Positions 26,130 through 34,701 of a stretch of DNA of 64,000 nt are shown one piece after another. The number at the start of each line of letters is the position of its first letter. The stretch's first letter is position 1. The notes under the pieces are model-generated. The model was given only the letters and a program-made list of their open reading frames with translations, did no database searches and was not told the DNA's origin. A program made the translations under genes and the position numbers. The stretch is from Oceanobacillus halophilus (GTDB lineage Bacteria; Bacillota; Bacilli; Bacillales; Amphibacillaceae): contig NZ_RBZP01000006.1 in the NCBI RefSeq assembly GCF_003628505.1, positions 124,001 through 188,000 on the forward strand, written 5' to 3'.

Positions 26130-27575
26130 TTAAACTTGTTCCTTCTCTGCCTTTTGCAGTCGATACTCTTTTATTACCAAATACAGAGAAGTTAAAGCTG
26201 TAAGTAGTGCCATAAAGGCAAAAAAGCTTTTAAATCCTGTCATTACGTGGGAAATCTCTCTTTCTTTTCCTGTCATCATCCATTCTGTCATGGATCCATC
26301 TACAAAGCCATTCATAAAGGTCACACCAATTGCGGTCCCTATCGCCATTCCAAAATTCCTCAACAAAGCAATAGTACTAGTAATGATACCTAAATATCGA
26401 ATAGAAACATAATCAATTATTAAGTTATAATTCGGGGAAGTAAGGACTCCCATTGCTATCCCTAAGAAACAAAGAAATATCGCTACTGTCGCCAATGAAC
26501 TGCTTGCAGATAATAAACTTAAGCATATAAGCGCACCTAACATAAACATTAATCCAACCATAACAACGAGATAACTCCCTAATCTATCCGATAGCATGCC
26601 ACTTATTGGTCCAAAAATAGCTAGTAGTAATGGGTATGACATTAGAAGGAATCCCGATACAGACGGCGACACACCTAAAATTCCTTGCAAATAAAATGGG
26701 ACAACAACCATTGCAGCAAAGGTGGCCATATAGCTAACAACAATAATAACCGATCCTGCTTTCACCATAGGAGGAGAGAATAATTTTCTATTAATAAATG
26801 GATTTTCTCTTTTCTTGGTCCAAACCATAAACAGAATGAAACTAACAACACCAATTACACCAATATATAGGAGGGTATTATTCATTTGACCTTCACCTAT
26901 TTGATTTAACACAAAGATAATCGATGGTACAGTTATTCCAAACAGTGCGGCACCTACATAATCTAGAGAACTGGTTTGCTTTTCCTTTTTATCATTTGGA
27001 ATAAATTTAATAGCCATTAAGACGGAAACGATTATGATTGGGACTTGAATATAAAAAAGCATTTGCCATGAAAACCAATTAATAATTAATCCACCTGCAG
27101 AAGGTCCGAGCATGGCTCCTACACCAACCGCTGTGCTAATAATCCCTAAGGCTCTTCCACGTTTTTCCTCCGAGTAATTCTCCGTAATAATTGCCATATT
27201 TGTAGCTTGTAACATAGCTGCACCTATTCCTTGCAGTAATCTAGAGGCAATTAAAAATCCTAATGAAGTGGATAATGCCGAAAGCACAATGCCACAACCA
27301 AAAATAAGGTAGCCAAGGTTATGTATGTGTTTTTTTCCAAGTTTGTCTGCTAAATTACCCATTATGGGCAGAAATAGCATAACCATTAATAAGTAGCCTG
27401 TAACAATCCATTGAACGGCTCCGACCGATGCTTCGAAATAAATGGAAAGGTTAGGAAGTGCAATATTAACTAATCCAGCTGAAAAGTGGGAAAGAAAAGT
27501 ACCTGGTAGCACAGATAATAAGATAAAAACCGGAGCAATTTTCTTTCTTTCTGAGTTATTAAGCGTCTCTTTCAT
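26130..27575 (-). CDS. MFS multidrug transporter, DHA2 (14-helix EmrB/QacA) family
   Basis: The 481-residue protein has 14 predicted helices. Motif A GNLADKLGKKH follows helix 2, motif C GPSAGGLIINWFSWQMLF lies near helix 5, and ASRLLQGIGAAML is the family motif B. It should pump lipophilic or cationic compounds out with H+ exchange. Two acidic residues often found in QacA helices are not evident, so substrate is open. It is monocistronic with AGGGTGAC before the ATG; no regulator gene is adjacent. Confidence 0.88.
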   Translation of the reverse strand: MKETLNNSERKKIAPVFILLSVLPGTFLSHFSAGLVNIALPNLSIYFEASVGAVQWIVTGYLLMVMLFLPIMGNLADKLGKKHIHNLGYLIFGCGIVLSALSTSLGFLIASRLLQGIGAAMLQATNMAIITENYSEEKRGRALGIISTAVGVGAMLGPSAGGLIINWFSWQMLFYIQVPIIIVSVLMAIKFIPNDKKEKQTSSLDYVGAALFGITVPSIIFVLNQIGEGQMNNTLLYIGVIGVVSFILFMVWTKKRENPFINRKLFSPPMVKAGSVIIVVSYMATFAAMVVVPFYLQGILGVSPSVSGFLLMSYPLLLAIFGPISGMLSDRLGSYLVVMVGLMFMLGALICLSLLSASSSLATVAIFLCFLGIAMGVLTSPNYNLIIDYVSIRYLGIITSTIALLRNFGMAIGTAIGVTFMNGFVDGSMTEWMMTGKEREISHVMTGFKSFFAFMALLTALTSLYLVIKEYRLQKAEKEQV

Positions 27576-27938
27576 GTCTTGTCACCCTATTACCTCAATG
27601 TTCTAATGTAACTAATGACTTATATTCTTCCCTATTATTTATTGCTATACTCTGGTTATATTACTAGAATTATGTCACTGTCTAATCATACATTGTACTA
27701 TACAAAATGCAGATTAAAGTCATTCTTCCCCAAAAGTTATCATGTTCAAAATAGTCTTTATTTAAGATTTCGTCTCCTTGTCCCACCTTCTGTGCATATT
27801 ATTCGATTATATATATGAACAAGTAAGAGAAAGCGGGGTGACAGATATGGAAATTTGAGTTTTTCAGGTTGTTTGTACAAGTGAAAAAGGATCTATTACC
27901 ATAATTTACTTATATAAAACTATTTGGAGGTGAAGTAT
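27576..27938. other. Intergenic region with no gene seen
   Basis: About 360 bp of AT-rich DNA between divergent genes. Apart from a sporulation-type -10 box near 27900, I see no gene, hairpin or known RNA motif. Confidence 0.6.
27900..27908 (+). promoter_or_regulatory. Sporulation-type -10 box before cwlC
   Basis: CATAATTTA matches the CATAnnnTA -10 of mother-cell sigma-K (and sigma-E) promoters, 31 bp before the start codon. The AC -35 element would be 21 bp upstream, longer than usual, so the call is tentative. Confidence 0.45.
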
Positions 27939-28730
27939 ATGAAGCTTTATCTAGACCCAGGACATGGTGGTTCGGATCCTGGTGCACAAGGTAATGGTTT
28001 AAATGAAAAGGATGTGACTTTAGATATTGCTCTTCGAATCCGCTCTATTCTCAACAACCAATATGAAAATGTAACCATAAGAATGAGTAGAACAAGTGAT
28101 GTCAGTAAAAGTTTGAGTCAACGGACTAATGATGCTAATTCGTGGGGGGCAGATTATTTTGTGTCCATTCACTGTAATGCGTTTAACGGGAGCGCAAGAG
28201 GTTACGAGGACTATATTTACAGTGGATTAAGTAATTCCTCTCAAACTGCTAGATATCGTGATATTATGCATAGAGAAATCACCCAAATAAATGAATTACC
28301 AAACCGAGGAAAAAAGAAAGCCAACTTTCATGTACTTAGAGAAACAGCCATGCCCGCATTTTTATCAGAAAATGGTTTTATTGATCATAACAGTGATGCT
28401 GCACGGATGAAACAATCGTCTTGGAAACAAAAAGTCGCACAAGGTCATGCCAATGGAATCGCAGAAGCGTTCAAACTAAAAAGAAAGCCTGACACAGGAG
28501 ATACCTTATATAAAGTAATAGCTGGTTCATTTCAATCAAAGAAAAATGCGGATGACCAAGTTAATTTCCTTCAATCAAAAGGAATCGATTCCTATGTAGA
28601 AACGGTCACCATATCAGGTGAACGCTGGTACAGGGTTCAAGCTGGTGCTTTTTCCAGTCGAGATAATGCAGAAGCACATTTAGAGACAGTGAAACGTACT
28701 GGAGTTAACGGATTTATTCTCGCTGTATAA
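27939..28730 (+). CDS. cwlC: N-acetylmuramoyl-L-alanine amidase, CwlC type, with SPOR domain
   Basis: Residues 1-175 form an Amidase_3 zinc domain with all ligands and the catalytic glutamate visible: His9 (DPGHGG), Glu23, His78 (SIHCN) and Glu144 (SENGF). Residues about 190-263 form a SPOR-type repeat pair (YKVIAGSFQSKKNADDQ, YRVQAGAFSSRDNAEAH). It cuts the amide bond between muramic acid and the peptide. It lacks a signal peptide, as does B. subtilis CwlC, which is made late in the mother cell and helps mother-cell lysis. ATG 27939 has GGAGGTGA 7 nt upstream. Confidence 0.9.
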   Translation: MKLYLDPGHGGSDPGAQGNGLNEKDVTLDIALRIRSILNNQYENVTIRMSRTSDVSKSLSQRTNDANSWGADYFVSIHCNAFNGSARGYEDYIYSGLSNSSQTARYRDIMHREITQINELPNRGKKKANFHVLRETAMPAFLSENGFIDHNSDAARMKQSSWKQKVAQGHANGIAEAFKLKRKPDTGDTLYKVIAGSFQSKKNADDQVNFLQSKGIDSYVETVTISGERWYRVQAGAFSSRDNAEAHLETVKRTGVNGFILAV

Positions 28731-28876
28731 GAATAATTTTGGATAAAGAGTTGAAAAGAACAGCTCCTATCTCCATAAAAGGCTCCATTGAGAGATATAA
28801 AATATTAACAAACATAATAAAAATTAACCTATCTCTATAGTTTTAATAATACAAATATCAACTCATTTGGCATAAG

Positions 28877-28909
28877 AAGCCGCAAAGGATTTTTTCACCT
28901 TTGCGGCTT
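28877..28909 (+). terminator. Terminator downstream of cwlC
   Basis: AAGCCGCAAAGG and its reverse complement surround a 9-nt loop, followed by TTGCTTTT. Confidence 0.75.
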
Positions 28910-28916
28910 TGCTTTT

Positions 28917-29240
28917 AATTTAAATTTTGTATAGACTGTTGATATCTTTAATTCAGAATAGTGTAGATCTCGCTCACACTTATTTTTGATAGGTGCGATC
29001 ATTCGCTCCGGCAGAATACTTCGCTTTCCGCAGGCACGGCCTCAGCCTCCTCGCGGAAAGCGTAGTGTATTTCCGTAGCGGCTGTAAAGCAGAGCACTAT
29101 TTTTAATTAAATATATCCGAAGTTTCTATCAACTATTCACTATATTAGAGAACGAGAACACTTCTATAATCGATTAAGTTACGCCACATTTCAGTTCAAC
29201 TGCGATCTTTAAAAAGCAATAAGTCATACAATAAGAGTCT
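28917..29240. repeat. Interspersed GC-rich element R2
   Basis: About 325 bp between cwlC and the convergent phosphodiesterase gene. The left end TTTTGTATAGACTGTTGATA, the core AGAATACTTCGCTTTCCGC and the right part AGTTTCTATCAACTATTCAC match other copies. Its last 100 bp (TTCTATAATCGATTAAGTTA onward) reappear inverted at the left end of R4. No credible ORF. Confidence 0.8.
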
Positions 29241-29243
29241 TCA

Positions 29244-30005
29244 TTAAACAAATGATGCTCGCTCACTGCGATAAAACAATGCTCTCTCTGGAAAATCAGT
29301 AATAATTGAATCGACATTCAAATCTATAAGCTGTTTTATTTCATCTATGTCATTTACCATCCATACTCGTAAATTCCTAGATAACTCCTTAAATTGATAT
29401 ACGTTTGATAATAAAATGTCTTTAGATAAGTGAATCGCATCTAGAGTGAATGTTTCCAAGTAATCATGAGGCTGCGAGATAATTTGATGTAACAGCCACG
29501 CAATCTTTGCAGTTGGATCGATTCTTTTTATCCTTAACAAGCTAGGTAAATGAAAGGATGAAAAAATCACTTTTCGATTATTGCCATATTGATTAACTAG
29601 GGAAACTACCTTTTCTTCTATTCCTTCATATTCAATTAGATATGTTTTTAACTCAATATTCAGTTCGACGTCATAAGGAGTAAGAAATTCTAACACTTCA
29701 TGTAAAGTTGGTACGGTTTCTTTTGCCCACACTACCTCATTGTAAAACTGGAAATTAGAATAATTCACACCAGCACTATATCGCTTAACCTCTTCCAAAG
29801 TAAGATCTGTGATGTAGCCTGTGCCATCTGTGGTTCTATCCAACATTTCATCGTGAATAACAACAATTTCCCCATCCTTTGTCATTTGAACATCTAGTTC
29901 GATTCCGTCCACACCTTGCTCAATCGCCTTTTCAAAACCAAGTAGTGTATTCTCAGGATACGTACCCATGCACCCACGATGGCCATAAATTTTTGTCGCC
30001 ACCAT
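29244..30005 (-). CDS. Glycerophosphodiester phosphodiesterase
   Basis: The 253-residue GDPD TIM barrel has the canonical residues: HRG at 9-11, PENT, ELDVQ with Glu36/Asp38, HDEMLDRTT with His51, and ELKT. It hydrolyses glycerophosphodiesters to glycerol-3-phosphate plus an alcohol. With no signal peptide it acts in the cytosol, recycling deacylated phospholipid headgroups. AAGGAGGGGA precedes the ATG. The Ca2+-binding acidic residues are intact. Confidence 0.92.
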   Translation of the reverse strand: MVATKIYGHRGCMGTYPENTLLGFEKAIEQGVDGIELDVQMTKDGEIVVIHDEMLDRTTDGTGYITDLTLEEVKRYSAGVNYSNFQFYNEVVWAKETVPTLHEVLEFLTPYDVELNIELKTYLIEYEGIEEKVVSLVNQYGNNRKVIFSSFHLPSLLRIKRIDPTAKIAWLLHQIISQPHDYLETFTLDAIHLSKDILLSNVYQFKELSRNLRVWMVNDIDEIKQLIDLNVDSIITDFPERALFYRSERASFV

Positions 30006-30110
30006 TCAAAATCCCCTCCTTCTATCTGATATAAGACTATTACAACATATTCGGAAGAAGAGTAGTTTAGATTTACAGATAACTTATACTAAATTTACGT
30101 CTTTTTAAAA

Positions 30111-30140
30111 AATGGCTAGCATCAACATATGCTAGCCATT
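30111..30140 (-). terminator. Terminator after the stress-protein gene
   Basis: AATGGCTAGCAT and ATGCTAGCCATT form a 12-bp stem just past the stop codon of the gene at 30145. Confidence 0.7.
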
Positions 30141-30144
30141 TCCT

Positions 30145-30567
30145 TTACATTTCTAATTCTTTTGGTGGCTCCCCTTTTTTGTTCATTAAACGAATACCCA
30201 CTGGTTCTATTTCCAAAAGTATATAGTTGGGATCTTCTGGACCATCAAAATACATTTTCATGTCATCATTCCATAATTCCTGTTTCATATCCGAGGATGT
30301 ATTAAAAGATACTTTGCCTTGATACTCTACATACTCATCACCAAAGCCTTTTCCATCATACCCGATGATAATATGTGTATAAGGATTTGATTCCAATTCT
30401 TCCGTTTTATCCGTATCCTTATCGGTAGGTGTATAAAGCTTTAAATCTCTATGAAAAAAAGTCATATAACGGGAATGTGGTTTATTATTTTTCACTGTTG
30501 CCATTGTACCAGTATGGCTTTCACTTAAAATCTTTTCAATCGTTGTTCTAAGTTCTTTTTGACTCAA
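30145..30567 (-). CDS. Pyridoxamine-5'-phosphate-oxidase-fold general stress protein
   Basis: The 140-residue protein has the flavin-binding split-barrel of the YdaG/YzzA general stress group (MATVKNNKPHSRYMTFFHRDLKLYTPT, then YVEYQGKVSF and the C-terminal LLEIEPVGIRLMN). Function is unclear; related proteins bind FMN or FAD and are often sigma-B controlled. The start is TTG 30567 with AAGGAG 9 nt before it. A longer frame from 30657 would add about 30 residues with no RBS. Confidence 0.8.
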   Translation of the reverse strand: MSQKELRTTIEKILSESHTGTMATVKNNKPHSRYMTFFHRDLKLYTPTDKDTDKTEELESNPYTHIIIGYDGKGFGDEYVEYQGKVSFNTSSDMKQELWNDDMKMYFDGPEDPNYILLEIEPVGIRLMNKKGEPPKELEM

Positions 30568-30696
30568 AAGTATGCACTCCTTTACTAAGATGATGTCCTT
30601 AGTATTTTCTGTAATGAATAAATTAAACATCGGAGTGCACAGAAAAAAATCACTCACACTTTAATCAACTGCGAGAATAAAAAACATCAAACAAAA

Positions 30697-31251
30697 TCAT
30701 TCACCATTTACTTGCTTCACAAATTCTTTCATTAATCCTGGCAAGTCAGGCCATGCATGTCCGGAGATTAGATTCCCATCGGTATGCAAAGGATCATGAA
30801 TGTACTTAGATCCAACTGCTTCTACTTCTGGTTTACAAGCAATGTATGCCGTAAGCTCTCTGCCTTTCATGTATTCTTTCACCGTAGTCAAGACGAGGCT
30901 TGCATGACAAACTGCTGCAATAGGCTTGTTTGCTTCGAAAAAGTGACTTACGATTGCTGGGACATTTTCATTTAGGCGAATATGTTCTGGTGCACGACCT
31001 CCTGGTATAATTAATCCATCGTATTCCTCTGGATCAACTTCATCAAATGATGCAGTCGCCTCAATTAAATATCCTTCCTTCTCTGTATACGTCTCCCAGC
31101 CAATAAAATCATGAACAACTGTGTGCAATTTTTTTGGAGAACCTGCAGCAATAGTTGTTTCATATCCTTCTTCTAAACAGCGGAAATATGGATAATAGAT
31201 TTCCAATGCTTCCACAGCATCTCCAGCAAGAATCAAAACCTTTTTAGTCAT
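30697..31251 (-). CDS. DJ-1/PfpI family protein
   Basis: The 184-residue class-I glutamine-amidotransferase-like domain has the nucleophile elbow AAVCHAS (Cys115) and the acidic partner in IIPGGRAPEH. Members include glyoxalase III, deglycase and chaperone-like proteins; the exact role here is unknown. GGAGGGG precedes the ATG. It is transcribed alone, divergent from the queuosine genes. Confidence 0.88.
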   Translation of the reverse strand: MTKKVLILAGDAVEALEIYYPYFRCLEEGYETTIAAGSPKKLHTVVHDFIGWETYTEKEGYLIEATASFDEVDPEEYDGLIIPGGRAPEHIRLNENVPAIVSHFFEANKPIAAVCHASLVLTTVKEYMKGRELTAYIACKPEVEAVGSKYIHDPLHTDGNLISGHAWPDLPGLMKEFVKQVNGE

Positions 31252-31352
31252 TTTAACCCCTCCATAAAGTTGATTTAATCATACTACATATATATTCACT
31301 TTTCTGAAGGGCTAGTCCTTTTTTCATTTATTACGAATTTATGTATTATTCA

Positions 31353-31380
31353 TTTACAAATTCATATAATGTGATAAAAT
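31353..31380 (+). promoter_or_regulatory. Candidate promoter of the queuosine genes
   Basis: TTTACA at 31353 and TAAAAT at 31375 have a 16-bp spacer. The transcript would begin shortly before the preQ1 aptamer. Confidence 0.55.
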
Positions 31381-31415
31381 GATTTTCAGTTGAATAATAA
31401 ATCTACTAATCGTAG

Positions 31416-31484
31416 GAGAGGTTCTAGCGATACCCTCTATAAAAAACTAGGGATAGCTATATCTTTAGGGATATAGTTTTTTTC
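31416..31484 (+). ncRNA. PreQ1-I riboswitch with terminator
   Basis: AGAGGTTCTAGCGATACCCT followed by CTATAAAAAACTAG matches the preQ1-I aptamer: a 5-bp stem AGAGG/CCTCT, the TTCTAGC loop and an A-rich tail forming the pseudoknot. Next, CTATATC, a 6-nt loop, GATATAG and seven T make the terminator (31457-31483). preQ1 binding should reduce expression of the following transporter and queC genes, as is usual for class I. Confidence 0.92.
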
Positions 31485-31568
31485 TTTTTATAGGATGTTC
31501 AAAGTTTCGACTCTTTTGAACAAATGACTAGACCTCCCGATTAGAAATTCGAAGGGGAGTTATCGAAA

Positions 31569-32102
31569 ATGAGAGTCTTGCTTTATCTGAGTGTCATTAT
31601 TTTGGCCAATGTAATAACAGCTAAATTTGCTCCATTAGTTTTAGGAATCTTTATTATTCCTTATGGATCCTTTTTAATTGGAGTTACTTTTATTCTACGT
31701 GACTTTGTTCAGAATCAATATGGAAAAAGAAATACGTACATATTCATTGCTACAGCACTCGTTCTATCCGCTATTTCTAGTTATCTTTTAGGCGATACGC
31801 TATGGATTGTGTTTGCCAGTGCTATTAGTTTCCTAGTCTCAGAAACATTTGATACAGAAATATATTCTCGTCTGAAAAGGTCTTTAAATACGCGTATTCT
31901 TTATAGCGGAATTGTTGGAGGTATTTTAGACTCTACCATTTTTGTTATTGTTGGCCTTTCTCCTTTAGGTGCGGGAATGGTGCCATGGGAAGGTGTTTGG
32001 ATGGCCATTCTTGGGCAAATTTTTATTAAGGTAGTTATGCAGTTCCTTGGCGTTGGAGTGTTGCAACTTACCAATATAACCAAAAGAGAATTTGCTAATT
32101 AA
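31569..32102 (+). CDS. Queuosine-precursor transporter (VUT/YhhQ family)
   Basis: The 177-residue protein has five or six membrane helices with LANVITAKFAPLVLG at the N-terminus and the VUT-family segment GSFLIGVTFILRDFVQNQYGK. The ETFDTEIYSRLK and WEGVWMAILGQIFIK regions also match. YhhQ-type proteins import preQ0/preQ1. Its location behind a preQ1-I riboswitch and 21 bp before queC supports that role. Confidence 0.88.
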   Translation: MRVLLYLSVIILANVITAKFAPLVLGIFIIPYGSFLIGVTFILRDFVQNQYGKRNTYIFIATALVLSAISSYLLGDTLWIVFASAISFLVSETFDTEIYSRLKRSLNTRILYSGIVGGILDSTIFVIVGLSPLGAGMVPWEGVWMAILGQIFIKVVMQFLGVGVLQLTNITKREFAN

Positions 32103-32123
32103 ACGAGTAAGGAGCAATCAGAA

Positions 32124-32774
32124 ATGAAAAATGAAAAAGCAATGGTTGTATTTAGTGGTGGTCAAGATAGCACAACGTGTTTGTTCTGGGCTTTAGAAAG
32201 ATTTGCAGAAGTAGAAGCAGTGACATTCGATTATAACCAGAGACATGACGCTGAAATTGAATGTGCCAAAGAAATAGCTAATGACTTTGCAATAAAACAT
32301 CATATTCTTAATATGGACTTACTAAATCAGCTAGCACCGAACGCACTAACTCGCGATAATATGGAAGTGAAGGCTGGGGAAAATGGAGAACTTCCTTCCA
32401 CATTTGTACCTGGAAGGAACCTCCTATTCTTTTCATTCGCTGGAATTCTAGCTAATCAAGTAGATGCCAAGCACATGATAACGGGGGTTTGTGAAACAGA
32501 CTTCAGCGGGTATCCTGATTGCAGAGATGATTTCGTTAAATCATTAAACGTTACCTTAAACTTAGCTATGGATGAAAATTTAGTCATTCATACTCCGTTA
32601 ATGTGGCTAAACAAAGCAGAAACATGGAAATTAGCTGACGACATGGGTAAGCTAGATTATATCCGTTCGAAAACATTAACTTGCTACAATGGTATTAAAG
32701 GAGACGGATGTGGAACATGTCCTGCCTGCAAACTGCGATTACAGGGATATGAGAAATATATAAAAATGAAATAA
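32124..32774 (+). CDS. queC: 7-cyano-7-deazaguanine synthase QueC
   Basis: QueC converts 7-carboxy-7-deazaguanine and ammonia to preQ0 using ATP, a step in queuosine synthesis for tRNA. The N-type ATPase loop SGGQDS is at residues 11-16. The zinc ligands Cys187, Cys196, Cys199 and Cys202 are all present. The 216-residue length is standard. AAGGAGCAATC precedes the ATG. It follows the transporter in one operon; queD, queE and queF are not next to it, so the rest of the pathway is elsewhere. Confidence 0.96.
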   Translation: MKNEKAMVVFSGGQDSTTCLFWALERFAEVEAVTFDYNQRHDAEIECAKEIANDFAIKHHILNMDLLNQLAPNALTRDNMEVKAGENGELPSTFVPGRNLLFFSFAGILANQVDAKHMITGVCETDFSGYPDCRDDFVKSLNVTLNLAMDENLVIHTPLMWLNKAETWKLADDMGKLDYIRSKTLTCYNGIKGDGCGTCPACKLRLQGYEKYIKMK

Positions 32775-32838
32775 CTATTTTCTCCATTTCCTTTCATTCG
32801 TCGTGTAGAGAGAATATGTTCCGGGTATCCTTTTTTGT

Positions 32839-32876
32839 TAATTAGTCATGTAGAAGCTCTCTACATGATTAATTTC
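32839..32876 (+). terminator. Terminator after queC
   Basis: TCATGTAGA and TCTACATGA form the core stem around a 4-6 nt loop, extended by A-T pairs and followed by TTTCTTTT. Confidence 0.65.
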
Positions 32877-32926
32877 TTTTGCAGCGTAGAATAATGAAAC
32901 GTATTATTCACGAATTAAAGGGTCCC

Positions 32927-33475
32927 TTATTCTAAACCCTCGCTGTCATGTTCCTTCACTACCCATTCGGCAAAAGAAAATAGATTCGAAAAACACATAT
33001 CTGCTGCTACTTGCTCTTCGTTACGTTCGCCAACTAATACTGTTTTCGTTCCTGCCTTCTTCCCCGCTTCAATATCTGGTGCTCTGTCACCTACCATGTA
33101 GCTATTTTCTCTATCAACATGGTATTTTTTCGCTAATTCCAAAATCATCTGTGGCTCAGGCTTTCTGCATGCACAATTTGCATGAGGCTTGTGTGGGCAG
33201 TAGGCAATGTCATCCACACCAGCGCCAAACTCTGCTAGGTCCTTTCTCATTTTCTGATGAACTTTTTGCAGCATGGATTCCTGCATATAGCCCAGGCCAA
33301 TACCACCTTGATTAGTAACCACGAAAACCTTAAAACCAGCCTTATTAAGCAGTCGAATTCCTTCTCCTGCACCCTCTAGAAGATAAAAGTCATTTGGCTT
33401 ATTAACAAATTTCACCCTTTTACTCAGAACCTCATTAATAACCCCATCACGATCTAAAAATATCCCAATATCCAT
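32927..33475 (-). CDS. HAD-IIIA phosphatase, GmhB-like (heptose-bisphosphate phosphatase family)
   Basis: The 182-residue HAD enzyme has motif I FLDRDGVIN (Asp8, Asp10), motif II VVTNQGG, and motif III with VGDRAPDIEAG. It also has the structural zinc site of GmhB: Cys93, His95, Cys101, Cys103. GmhB removes the 7-phosphate of heptose bisphosphate, but no other heptose gene is visible, so the true substrate may be a different sugar bisphosphate or a histidinol-phosphate-like compound. Confidence 0.85.
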   Translation of the reverse strand: MDIGIFLDRDGVINEVLSKRVKFVNKPNDFYLLEGAGEGIRLLNKAGFKVFVVTNQGGIGLGYMQESMLQKVHQKMRKDLAEFGAGVDDIAYCPHKPHANCACRKPEPQMILELAKKYHVDRENSYMVGDRAPDIEAGKKAGTKTVLVGERNEEQVAADMCFSNLFSFAEWVVKEHDSEGLE

Positions 33476-33524
33476 TCATTTCACATTCCTCTAACAAGAT
33501 TTAAAAAACAATTCAAAATAAAAA

Positions 33525-33546
33525 AGCAACCACAATTGCAGTTACT
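33525..33546 (-). terminator. Terminator after the Zn-ribbon gene
   Basis: On the minus strand AGTAACTGC, loop AATT, GTGGTTGCT (with G-U pairs), then six T. Confidence 0.6.
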
Positions 33547-33582
33547 TTCAGTATGGATATGAAATGATAGAATATACACTTC

Positions 33583-33792
33583 TTAAGCTTCTTCTACTAA
33601 TCTTGATACTTCTTTTCCACATTTACTGCACGAACCATCTAGAATAATTCCAAATTCATCATCATTTAGTGAGTAGTCTGTAATTTTTGTTACTCCACAC
33701 TTCGGACAAAACACATTTTGAAGCAATTTCTCTTGTAAGTTCTTTGGTATTTTTGACCACTTCTTTGCAGCCTGAAAATCAATGACTGTCAT
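33583..33792 (-). CDS. Small zinc-ribbon protein (69 residues), unknown
   Basis: A CPKCG knuckle lies at about residues 29-33 and a second, CSKCG, at about 55-59, with DDEFGIILDGSC between them. This makes one treble-clef or rubredoxin-like zinc ribbon after a short basic helix. ATG follows AAAAGGGATTG. Function is unknown; such proteins may bind nucleic acid or partner proteins. A terminator follows it. Confidence 0.75.
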   Translation of the reverse strand: MTVIDFQAAKKWSKIPKNLQEKLLQNVFCPKCGVTKITDYSLNDDEFGIILDGSCSKCGKEVSRLVEEA

Positions 33793-33956
33793 ATTATCAA
33801 TCCCTTTTCCGTTCAGATTTGTGAAATTATTATTAATATGAATATAACATACTCTAAAAAAAACTTTAAGTATATTTTATAGCACAAATAAAGGAAATTA
33901 GTGATTCAACTTGGAATAGTAATATAAAGGTCATTATAAATTAGGAGGTTTTCAAT

Positions 33957-34421
33957 ATGGAAGAAGCAATCTTTACGACGATGGAAAGGGTAAGGGAGAT
34001 TACAGAGAGCACTATTCAGCGAATCCCAGAGGAGTATGCGGACATAGTCCCAGAGAGTTCTAACAATAATATTCGATGGAACTTCGGGCATATTGCATTG
34101 GTACAGGAGAATCTTGCCTTTGGGCTAATTGAGAAAAAGATGAATATACCGAAGGAGTTTGCAGAGTATTTTCGCCCTGGAACAAAGCCAGCTGATTTGG
34201 AAGGTACACCCCCATCTTTAATGCAAATATCTGAGATATTAAGCAACCAAAAAGCACGTATAAGAGAAGAACTAAGCGGCAAATTAGATATGAAGCTAGT
34301 AAAACCGTTTAAAAATGGTGCTGGTTCCTTTGATACTGTTGGAGAAACATTAATATTTAGCTACTTCCACGAAGGTTTGCATTTGGAGGCAATTAAAAGG
34401 ATCTATCGTCTTGTGAAATAA
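33957..34421 (+). CDS. DinB superfamily protein
   Basis: The 154-residue four-helix protein has the DinB-like metal ligand pattern: a His in NIRWNFGHIALVQENLAFG (helix 2) and HEGLHLEAIKRI near the C-terminus (two His). DinB/YfiT-like proteins bind a divalent metal and include thiol transferases (bacillithiol S-transferases). AGGAGG precedes the ATG by 8 nt. It is monocistronic. Confidence 0.85.
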   Translation: MEEAIFTTMERVREITESTIQRIPEEYADIVPESSNNNIRWNFGHIALVQENLAFGLIEKKMNIPKEFAEYFRPGTKPADLEGTPPSLMQISEILSNQKARIREELSGKLDMKLVKPFKNGAGSFDTVGETLIFSYFHEGLHLEAIKRIYRLVK

Positions 34422-34458
34422 TAACTAGACATTATAAAACAACTTTGCATACAAAAAT

Positions 34459-34553
34459 GGTACGAAAGCTTTTGAATTAAAGATTTCGCACCAAATTCGT
34501 TACTAATTTAATTCCTAACCATACCTACCTTTTCTTGGAGAGGTGGGTTTTTG
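34459..34553 (+). terminator. Two hairpins after the DinB gene
   Basis: GGTACGAAA/TTTCGCACC (34459-34492, one mismatch) is followed by ACCTACC/GGTGGGT (34523-34548) with a T-run. The second is the better terminator. The rest of the 34422-34701 gap shows nothing else. Confidence 0.6.
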
Positions 34554-34701
34554 TTATTTTTAAATCGCACCATTTATCCTTATTATACAAACTTTTTGCC
34601 AATTAATAGCCTATTTTACTATGGAAGTGGTTAGCGCTGAATTTTGTAGAAGGATAGATGGTTCTTGCCTCTATAATAGAATTATCTCTAGAGATGAGTA
34701 A

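Noticed and set aside
32927-33475. Heptose biosynthesis
   Set aside because: The GmhB-like phosphatase stands alone, and no other heptose or LPS-type gene is in the window.
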